DNA of 6,534 nt, from positions 1 to 6,534 of the forward strand of contig JAAYGP010000251.1 of assembly GCA_012727625.1 (NCBI GenBank). The letters are read 5' to 3'. The notes below the pieces were generated by a model that worked only from the letters and a program-made list of their open reading frames with translations, had not been told where the DNA came from and ran no database searches. Position numbers and translations under genes: made by a program. This document shows positions 1 through 4,571 of the stretch, piece after piece (positions within the stretch are counted from its first letter, which is position 1; every line of letters begins with the position of its first letter). This DNA is from Clostridiaceae bacterium. Its GTDB lineage: Bacteria > Bacillota > Clostridia > DSM-8532.

Positions 1-334
1 AAATCGGATCCCTGGCTTTGGCTTTTCTGTCCTGCCGCGCATATCCGTAATATGGTATCACCGCTGTAATCCTGCCCGCAGAGGCTCTTCTTAACGCATC
101 TATGAGAATTAGAAGCTCTACAAGATTATCATTAACAGGCGGGCATGTTGATTGAATTATAAAAGTATCTGAACCGCGAACCACCTCATTAATTGAGATT
201 GCTATTTCGCCGTCGCTGAAGCGTCCGACAGTGGAAGCCCCAAGAGGTAACCCGATTTTAGTCGCGATTTCCTCCGCAAGTTGAATATTTGAATTCCCGG
301 CAAATAGCTTTATGTCTTTTCCATGCAAATTCAT
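1..334 (-). CDS. prs: Ribose-phosphate pyrophosphokinase (PRPP synthetase), N-terminal part
   Basis: Prs transfers pyrophosphate from ATP to ribose-5-phosphate. The product, PRPP, feeds purine, pyrimidine, histidine, tryptophan and NAD synthesis in the cytoplasm. The window holds the first 111 residues of a protein that is about 315 residues in the family; the rest lies beyond base 1. Visible family motifs are KLFAGNSNIQLAEEIA near the start, GRFSDGEIAISINE at residues 38-50, RGSDTFIIQS at 53-62, NDNLVELLILIDALRRASA at 68-86, and PYYGYARQDRK at 94-104, whose RQD (100-102) belongs to the ATP-binding region. The start ATG (332-334) has a CCTCC complement (GGAGG on the coding strand, 344-348) nine bases upstream. 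It follows glmU by 31 bp with no terminator or obvious promoter between, so co-transcription is likely. Family assignment is very secure from the sequence; operon membership is inferred. Confidence 0.97.
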   Translation of the reverse strand, partial: MNLHGKDIKLFAGNSNIQLAEEIATKIGLPLGASTVGRFSDGEIAISINEVVRGSDTFIIQSTCPPVNDNLVELLILIDALRRASAGRITAVIPYYGYARQDRKAKARDPI

Positions 335-365
335 TTTATATAACCTCCGTAAAATACATCTCAGC

Positions 366-1733
366 TTATGTCCCTCTGATTCTGCCTTTTTTCAAAACCC
401 AGTCCGCTATAATTGTCTGTCTGCTTCTTGCGATTGCCAGAGAGTATTCCGGCACTTCCTCGGTAATTGTCGAACCTGCCGCGACAAAAGCATTGGGTTT
501 GACTTCCACCGGGGATACCAGGTTTACATTGCATCCTATAAAACTGTTGTCCCCGACTATGGTCTTATGTTTCTTTTGTCCGTCGTAATTTACTACAACA
601 ACACCACAGCCTATATTTACATTTTTTCCGATTTCCGCATCACCAATATAAGTAAGATGTGATATTTTAGTGTCGTCACCAATCAATGATTTTTTTATTT
701 CAACAAAATCGCCGATTTTCACGTTCTTTCCGATTTGACTTCCCGGTCGCAGGTATGCAAAAGGCCCGACTTTTGTATTGTCGTCGATGCTGCTGTCAAT
801 TGCTACCGAATTTATTACGGTAACATGCTTCCCTGTTCTGACATTTCTTAATAATGTATTGGGCCCGATAACACAATTATCTCCTATTTTTGTGCTGCCC
901 TCAAGAATTGTACCCGGGTATATGAGTGTGTCTTTTTCAATTGTTACATCATTTTCAACAATACAGCTTTCAGGATTAAGAAATGTAACTCCATTTTTCA
1001 TGTGTCTTTTTATTATTCGATTGTTTATAATTTTGTGAGCTTTCGAAAATTCAATCATGTCATTGACACTTTGGAGGTCATCAACAATCAACGGAGCCAC
1101 AGCGCCAATGCTCCCCCCGTTGCTGATAATTTGTGCCGCTATACTTTCTGTCAATTTTTTCTGTCTTAAATTCTGATTTTCCGGGTTTGGATGATTTTTT
1201 ACGGATTTTCCCAGCCACCTGGCATCAATAACATATATCCCGGTTTTATTAATTTCACTTGCAATTCTCAAAAGGAAATCATCCTTCATTTTACCGGTTT
1301 CATCAAGATGTATGTCCAGGCCTTGTATCAGTTCCTGATCATCAGTTAAAAAAGTTATTGCGTTATTTTTGTCAAAATGTAACTTTAACAGATTATTCAA
1401 AGTTCCGGTTGTAATCAGAGGCTTATTGGCACAAACAAAAAGGCATGCACCTTTTTTGCCTTTCAGCAGTTGTGAGGCCTTAATCAATGTATTGTCAGTT
1501 TCCGTTGTTTCAATGATGTTTATTGTACTTAAACCGTCTGAAACACATGATATAACTTCACTAGAGATATGTCCGGCAAATATGGTGATTTCCGATGCAC
1601 CCGCATCACTTACGGCATCCTTTACCCAGTTTATAATTGGCTTCCCGCAGATTTTACGGGTTACCACTGTTTTTTCAGATTGAACCCCTGATTCAATGTC
1701 AAAAGCTGTAATGACAGAATAAACAGGTTCCAT
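366..1733 (-). CDS. glmU: GlmU homologue: intact acetyltransferase domain, degenerate uridylyltransferase domain
   Basis: Standard GlmU acetylates glucosamine-1-phosphate (C-terminal domain) and then couples GlcNAc-1-phosphate to UTP (N-terminal domain), making UDP-GlcNAc for the cell wall. The chosen start (1731-1733) gives 455 residues, the usual length, with AAAGGGG seven bases upstream. An in-frame ATG at 1776-1778 would add 15 unrelated residues, and its GGAG is only one base away. The left-handed beta-helix half is well conserved: GPFAYLRPGSQIG (323-335), GDFVEIKKS (341-349), ISHLTYIGDAEIG (357-369, with H359 matching E. coli catalytic H363), NYDG (382-385), and AAGSTIT near 418-424. 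The N-terminal half is recognisable (CGKPIINWVKDAV 29-41, KGKKG 91-95, PLI 105-107). However, the LAAGxGTRM loop, the QLGTGHA segment, the GDxPLI aspartate (CANKPLI here) and GYGR are absent. Acetylation is likely retained; uridylyl transfer is doubtful. It lies between spoVG and prs, as in B. subtilis. Confidence 0.93.
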   Translation of the reverse strand: MEPVYSVITAFDIESGVQSEKTVVTRKICGKPIINWVKDAVSDAGASEITIFAGHISSEVISCVSDGLSTINIIETTETDNTLIKASQLLKGKKGACLFVCANKPLITTGTLNNLLKLHFDKNNAITFLTDDQELIQGLDIHLDETGKMKDDFLLRIASEINKTGIYVIDARWLGKSVKNHPNPENQNLRQKKLTESIAAQIISNGGSIGAVAPLIVDDLQSVNDMIEFSKAHKIINNRIIKRHMKNGVTFLNPESCIVENDVTIEKDTLIYPGTILEGSTKIGDNCVIGPNTLLRNVRTGKHVTVINSVAIDSSIDDNTKVGPFAYLRPGSQIGKNVKIGDFVEIKKSLIGDDTKISHLTYIGDAEIGKNVNIGCGVVVVNYDGQKKHKTIVGDNSFIGCNVNLVSPVEVKPNAFVAAGSTITEEVPEYSLAIARSRQTIIADWVLKKGRIRGT

Positions 1734-1889
1734 ATAAAGGCCCCTTTCGATGTTATATCCAAAAGGAAAATTCTTCATACTCCAATTAAAATAATATTTT
1801 TGAAAACAACAGCAACGGTCAGCATCAAGCCCTTAACATTCTCTCATGTTTACTGATAATTTTCAACATGTAAAATTGACAAAAGCAAT

Positions 1890-1922
1890 TGATGTTTTCG
1901 TGTTGCTGCTATTAAAACATCA
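1890..1922 (-). repeat. Inverted repeat (hairpin) at the start of the glmU leader
   Basis: TGATGTTTT (1890-1898) and AAAACATCA (1914-1922) are perfect 9-base complements around a 15-base loop. If transcription starts near 1946, this hairpin forms close to the 5' end of the glmU mRNA. The loop (1902-1908) is also complementary over seven bases to 1810-1816 further down the leader, so a pseudoknot-like contact is possible. I do not recognise a known riboswitch class. Confidence 0.45.
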
Positions 1923-1952
1923 TATAAAAGCGACAAGGAAACAAAAGTTCAT

Positions 1953-1981
1953 ATTATACAACCCTATGTTGTGCATTTCAG
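1953..1981 (-). promoter_or_regulatory. Candidate sigma-A promoter for glmU-prs
   Basis: The minus strand reads CTGAAA (1981-1976, four of six matches to TTGACA), a 17-base spacer, then a perfect TATAAT (1958-1953). Transcription would begin near 1946 and leave an untranslated leader of about 210 bases before glmU. The position fits a need for a separate promoter, because a long hairpin follows spoVG. The assignment rests only on the motif match. Confidence 0.5.
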
Positions 1982-2090
1982 TTTGAATTCCTTTTTATAT
2001 ACTTAATTTCCGGATAAACACCGCTGAGCAGAAGACAATCAGATGAAAAAAACTGATATGAATCAATAGTCTTGATTTGTAAAAAAATAT

Positions 2091-2179
2091 AAGGGGTTGT
2101 CTGAAAAGGCAGCCTTTTTTTGTACAATCCTATCTACATAAAGAAAGGCTGTCGGTTAAAAACTTTCAGACAGCCCTTT
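2091..2179 (-). terminator. Long interrupted hairpin after spoVG, probable terminator
   Basis: An outer stem of about 16 pairs (2091-2106 with 2164-2179, two G·U pairs) encloses an inner stem of about 14 pairs (2108-2121 with 2140-2153, two G·U pairs). A 10-base bulge (2154-2163) separates them and an 18-base apical loop closes the structure. It begins about 10 bases after the spoVG stop codon. In spoVG's direction the stem is followed by a T-rich tract (complement of 2082-2090). It would therefore end spoVG transcription. The size and two-part design are larger than a typical terminator, so a decayed mobile-element end is an alternative origin. Confidence 0.7.
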
Positions 2180-2188
2180 CATCTTTCG

Positions 2189-2506
2189 TTATTCCTGTTC
2201 TGTATTTGTTTCTGTTTCGTCTGTTTCTGTTGCTTCTGTTGTTTCTTCTTCAACCAGCATTGTATGGTATTTCTCTAATATTGCGGATTGAATGTTGGCG
2301 CGTGCCTCAGAGTGAATCGGATGTGCAATATCCCTGAATTCACCGCTTGGCGTCTTTCTGCTTGGCATTGCAATGAACAGCCCGTTTTGGCTTTCGATGA
2401 TCTTGATATCATGCACTACAAATTCATTGTCAAATGTAACAGATACAACAGCTTTCATCTTCCCTTCCGATTCAATTCGTCTGATTCGAACGTCAGTAAT
2501 TTCCAT
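2189..2506 (-). CDS. spoVG: SpoVG, nucleic-acid-binding regulator
   Basis: SpoVG is a small cytoplasmic regulator of Firmicutes. In B. subtilis it affects septation and spore cortex formation; in other species it is a site-specific DNA- and RNA-binding protein. The product is 105 residues, against 97 in B. subtilis. The conserved core covers residues 1 to about 83: MEITDVRIRR, the KMKAVVSVTFDNEFVVHDIKII strand region (17-37), NGLFIAMPSRKTPSGEFRDIAHPI (41-64), then the helix ARANIQSAILEKYH (68-81). The tail (86-105) is almost only Glu, Thr and Asp; low-complexity tails of variable length are usual in this family. The start ATG (2504-2506) has AAGGTG (2515-2520) eight bases upstream. A sigma-H-type promoter lies about 110 bp upstream, and a long hairpin follows the stop codon, so the gene is probably transcribed alone rather than into glmU. 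Identification is secure. Confidence 0.97.
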   Translation of the reverse strand: MEITDVRIRRIESEGKMKAVVSVTFDNEFVVHDIKIIESQNGLFIAMPSRKTPSGEFRDIAHPIHSEARANIQSAILEKYHTMLVEEETTEATETDETETNTEQE

Positions 2507-2616
2507 ATCTGTATCACCTTCCGTATCCTAATGTTGTGGTCTGGGAAATGCCCCCGCTTGTCTGCATTTTCATGCAAATCCTTTGCCCAGATTTTTCATT
2601 GTGTTTATAAGGTATT

Positions 2617-2643
2617 ATTCGCCATAAAATAAAAAAATCCTTT
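2617..2643 (-). promoter_or_regulatory. Sigma-H-type promoter of spoVG
   Basis: On the minus strand AAAGGATTT (2643-2635) is followed after 11 bases by GGCGAAT (2623-2617). This fits the known sigma-H pattern RnAGGAwWW / RnnGAAT at every fixed position. As I recall the B. subtilis spoVG promoter, it also has AGGATTT and GAAT elements with the same spacing. A run of ten A bases on the coding strand (2650-2641) overlaps and extends upstream, like an UP element. Transcription would start near 2610, giving a leader of about 105 bases. The match is seen in the sequence; use by sigma-H is inferred. Confidence 0.8.
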
Positions 2644-2687
2644 TTTTTTTGTGAAATTTATCATATTTTTTATTAAAAATCTGTATT

Positions 2688-2717
2688 GTGAAAAATCTTT
2701 CACTTGCTGCATATAAT
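2688..2717 (+). promoter_or_regulatory. Candidate promoter with overlapping palindrome upstream of murC
   Basis: A TATAAT (2712-2717) is preceded at 18 bases by GTGAAA (2688-2693, four of six matches to TTGACA). GTGAAA is also the left half of the perfect palindrome GTGAAA-N4-TTTCAC (2688-2703), so the -35 region lies inside a possible operator. A second GTGAAA occurs at 2651-2656 without its partner half. It could serve murC with a leader of about 300 bases. No regulator is assigned. Confidence 0.35.
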
Positions 2718-2793
2718 GAATATGAACCGTTGAACCTGCCCTTAAATCAACATAACCATATGAGGGTATTTATTTTATATAATGGAACATTTA

Positions 2794-2822
2794 TTGTTAG
2801 TATCGTGTATGTGTAGTATAAT
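2794..2822 (+). promoter_or_regulatory. Candidate sigma-A promoter for murC
   Basis: TTGTTA (2794-2799), a 17-base spacer and a perfect TATAAT (2817-2822) make a plausible vegetative promoter. Transcription would start near 2829, giving a leader of roughly 195 bases before murC. This is the better-spaced of the two candidate -35/-10 pairs upstream of murC. It is recognised by motif only. Confidence 0.5.
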
Positions 2823-2835
2823 AATGGCGATACTA
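2798..2835. repeat. Inverted repeat spanning the murC candidate promoter
   Basis: TAGTATCG (2798-2805) and CGATACTA (2828-2835) are perfect 8-base complements. One arm overlaps the end of the candidate -35 and the other sits at the predicted start point. A third partial copy, TAGTAT (2814-2819), overlaps the -10. A 9-base direct repeat, TATAATAAT, occurs at 2817-2825 and 2837-2845, 20 bases apart. This arrangement could be an operator or an early RNA hairpin. Confidence 0.4.
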
Positions 2836-2938
2836 TTATAATAATAAAAGTCATATATTGGCTTTAGGAATAATTAAGGTTTGTAATGTTTATTGGCCGT
2901 TTGCGGGTTAAGGACTACAGCGCCTGATAAGCAGTTTT

Positions 2939-2961
2939 TAGTAATTGTCGTGCAATTACTA
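2939..2961 (+). repeat. Perfect 9-bp hairpin in the murC leader
   Basis: TAGTAATTG (2939-2947) and CAATTACTA (2953-2961) form a perfect 9-pair stem around a 5-base loop (TCGTG). It ends seven bases before the GAGG of the upstream leader ORF. There is no T tract after it, so it is not a standard terminator. Its role is unknown. Confidence 0.5.
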
Positions 2962-2976
2962 TATTAAAGAGGAAGC

Positions 2977-3009
2977 ATGATGAATTCATCACCAGCCTCT
3001 CAATTTTGA
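2977..3009 (+). CDS. Possible ten-codon leader ORF upstream of murC
   Basis: ATG ATG at 2977-2982 opens a frame encoding MMNSSPASQF and ending with TGA (3007-3009), 16 bases before the murC start codon. It has a strong purine-rich ribosome binding site, AGAGGA (2968-2973), well placed for the second ATG. The stop lies five bases before the murC ribosome binding site. Its last codons contain the bases that can pair with that site. I recognise no peptide family. Such a short frame can arise by chance; the good ribosome binding site and the position are the only support. Confidence 0.35.
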   Translation: MMNSSPASQF

Positions 3010-3018
3010 ATTCAGAGG
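2996..3018 (+). promoter_or_regulatory. Hairpin able to sequester the murC ribosome binding site
   Basis: CCTCT (2996-3000) pairs with AGAGG (3014-3018), the core of the murC ribosome binding site. After one mismatch, AATT (3002-3005) pairs with AATT (3009-3012) around a 3-base loop. The palindrome TGAATTCA occurs at both 2981-2988 and 3007-3014, so an alternative pairing that would exclude this hairpin is possible. Ribosomes on the leader ORF would disrupt it. Seen as complementarity; function is inferred. Confidence 0.4.
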
Positions 3019-3025
3019 TGTTGCA

Positions 3026-4432
3026 ATGAGTAATATATTACGGAATATGGCAGGCCAAACAGTCCATATGGTTGGCATTGGCGGCATTAGTATGAGCGGA
3101 TTGTGTGAAATATTACTGAGTCTTGGTATTAATATTACCGGCTCTGATATTAACAATTCAACAAATATTGAACATCTTAGGCAAAAAAATGTAACTGTTT
3201 TTTTAAAGCAGGAGCCTTCAAATATAACTAATCAGAGATTAGTTATTTACACTGCCGCTATGCCTGTAGATCATCCGGAGCTTGAAGCAGCCAGAAGAAA
3301 AGGGATACCCGTTATAGACAGGGCAGCCCTTTTAGGCGAAATTATGAAAATGTATGAAAACAGCATCGCCATTTCGGGAACTCACGGAAAAACTACCACA
3401 ACCTCAATGATTTCCTCCTGTCTTATCGATGCCGGGAAAGATCCGACAGTTCATATAGGAGGCGTGCTTGATTCCATTGGAGGCACTACTTCCATTGGTA
3501 AATCATCATATTTTGTGACGGAAGCATGCGAATATAAAGACAGCTTTTTAAAATTTCATCCTTATATGGCAGTAATATTAAATATAGAACCGGATCATCT
3601 TGATTACTTCCGTGATCTTGATCATATTTATGAATCTTTTCTTCAATTTGCAAAACAAATTCCACCCAATGGTTTTCTGGTTGGAAATGTTGATGATGAA
3701 AGGGTTGTAAAGCTGCTTGATCAATCAAACCGTTCTGTTGTTTCATATGGGCTCACTTCACCTAAAGCTGCCTGGACAGCCAGAAACATTTCATTTGATG
3801 AAAATGGTTCTGCATTGTTTAATGTGGTTTATAATAAAAAAAGTCTGTTCAGAATGAAACTCAGTGTTCCAGGCTTGCATAATGTAAGCAACAGTCTTGC
3901 GTGTTTTGCTGCATGTTGTACATTGGGAATTCCCCCTGCAATTATCAGGGACAGCCTGAGAAAATTTACGGGAACTCACAGGCGCTTTGAACATAAGGGG
4001 ATTGTGGACGGAATCCGTGTCGTGGATGACTATGCCCACCATCCCACCGAAATCAAAGCAACACTTAAAGCAGCAAGAGGCTGCACAAGAGGCAGAATTT
4101 TATGTGTGTTTCAACCCCACACTTTCTCAAGAACCCATGATTTAATTGATGATTTTTCAACAGCCTTTACCATGGCAGATAAGGTTTATATAACAGATAT
4201 ATACAGTGCCTCGCGGGAAAATGACACAGGTTTGATACATTCCTCCGATCTTGTAGACAGAATAAACAGGAACATTAACAACGCCGAATATATTTCATCC
4301 TTTAAGGATATTGTCGACAGACTTATACAGGAGTCTTCCTCAGGCGATTTGATAATTACCATGGGTGCAGGTGATGTATATAAAATCGGTAATATATATC
4401 TTGAGGAAAAAAAAATCCGCGCAGTCGGATGA
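3026..4432 (+). CDS. murC: UDP-N-acetylmuramate--L-alanine ligase
   Basis: MurC adds L-alanine to UDP-MurNAc using ATP, the first amino-acid step of the peptidoglycan stem peptide, in the cytoplasm. The 468-residue product is complete; the family is usually about 455-480. Domains in order: the N-terminal UDP-binding Rossmann domain with GIGGISMSG (17-25); the central ATPase domain with the P-loop GTHGKTTTTSM (118-128), VTEACEYKDSFL (164-175, the form common in clostridial MurC), NIEPDHLDYF (186-195) and VPGLHNVSNSLA (281-292); and the C-terminal Mur ligase domain with GTHRRFEHKG (316-325), DDYAHHPTE (334-342), QPHTFSRT (363-370) and MGAGD (446-450). No key motif is missing. The start ATG has AGAGGTG (3014-3020) five bases upstream. 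The gene is divergent from spoVG and convergent with spoIIE, so it appears monocistronic apart from a possible short leader ORF just upstream. Confidence 0.98.
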   Translation: MSNILRNMAGQTVHMVGIGGISMSGLCEILLSLGINITGSDINNSTNIEHLRQKNVTVFLKQEPSNITNQRLVIYTAAMPVDHPELEAARRKGIPVIDRAALLGEIMKMYENSIAISGTHGKTTTTSMISSCLIDAGKDPTVHIGGVLDSIGGTTSIGKSSYFVTEACEYKDSFLKFHPYMAVILNIEPDHLDYFRDLDHIYESFLQFAKQIPPNGFLVGNVDDERVVKLLDQSNRSVVSYGLTSPKAAWTARNISFDENGSALFNVVYNKKSLFRMKLSVPGLHNVSNSLACFAACCTLGIPPAIIRDSLRKFTGTHRRFEHKGIVDGIRVVDDYAHHPTEIKATLKAARGCTRGRILCVFQPHTFSRTHDLIDDFSTAFTMADKVYITDIYSASRENDTGLIHSSDLVDRINRNINNAEYISSFKDIVDRLIQESSSGDLIITMGAGDVYKIGNIYLEEKKIRAVG

Positions 4433-4476
4433 ATATTAAAAAGTAAGAATGTTTCATGCGGATAATCTGCAATGTT

Positions 4477-4506
4477 CTTCAGATGGAGGCACTTCTCCAT
4501 CTGAAG
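4477..4506 (+). terminator. Perfect 12-bp hairpin after murC
   Basis: CTTCAGATGGAG (4477-4488) and CTCCATCTGAAG (4495-4506) are exact complements around a 6-base loop, 44 bases after the murC stop. No T tract follows on either strand, so it is not a classic intrinsic terminator. It may protect the murC mRNA 3' end or act together with the next hairpin. Confidence 0.55.
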
Positions 4507-4510
4507 CCTG

Positions 4511-4542
4511 AAAAAGGACCCCGATAATTTTAATATGGGGTC
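4511..4542 (-). terminator. Intrinsic terminator of spoIIE
   Basis: On the minus strand GACCCC (4542-4537) pairs with GGGGTC (4522-4517) and is followed by C and five T bases (complement of 4511-4516). It lies 30 bases past the spoIIE stop codon. On the plus strand the same stem is followed only by TTAAGCTTT, so it may also work weakly for murC. Confidence 0.8.
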
Positions 4543-4571
4543 TTAAGCTTTATAAAACAAAGTCGGAACCG

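Larger units (their letters stand above)
1734..2188. other. Gene-free spacer between glmU and spoVG (455 bp)
   Basis: I see no open frame with a ribosome binding site on either strand here. From the spoVG side it holds the long hairpin, then an A/T-rich stretch, then the candidate glmU promoter (1953-1981), the leader hairpin (1890-1922) and an A/T-rich leader ending in the glmU ribosome binding site AAAGGGG (1741-1747). No coding or RNA gene could be supported. Confidence 0.6.
2507..3025. other. Divergent spoVG/murC control region
   Basis: This 519-bp spacer holds the spoVG leader and sigma-H promoter on the left and the murC promoters and leader on the right, listed separately. The spoVG leader also has a small stem with a GAAA loop on the transcript (2563-2576). 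The stretch 2630-2700 is very A/T-rich. The murC leader between about 2846 and 2938 shows no motif I recognise. No purR or yabJ is present, unlike B. subtilis where they precede spoVG. Confidence 0.6.

Noticed and set aside
289..662. Plus-strand open frames of 99 and 116 codons over prs/glmU
   Set aside because: They lie opposite conserved Prs and GlmU coding sequence and show no recognisable domain.
366..1733. glmU as a pseudogene
   Set aside because: The frame is intact over the normal length, has a good ribosome binding site, and its C-terminal catalytic motifs are well conserved; loss is confined to active-site positions of one domain.
1734..1778. Upstream in-frame ATG at 1776-1778 as the glmU start
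   Set aside because: Its GGAG lies only one base from the ATG and the added 15 residues match nothing in the family, while the ATG at 1731-1733 has AAAGGGG at seven bases and gives the usual protein length.
2288..2632. Plus-strand 114-codon frame over spoVG
   Set aside because: It is antisense to all of the conserved SpoVG core and its promoter; no ribosome binding site or family resemblance.
2846..2938. Riboswitch or T-box in the murC leader
   Set aside because: I found no T-box consensus (AGGGTGGNACCGCG) and no recognisable conserved core of a known riboswitch class.
4477..4506. Perfect 12-bp hairpin as a classic intrinsic terminator of murC
   Set aside because: No T tract follows the stem on either strand, so it is listed only as a hairpin with uncertain role.
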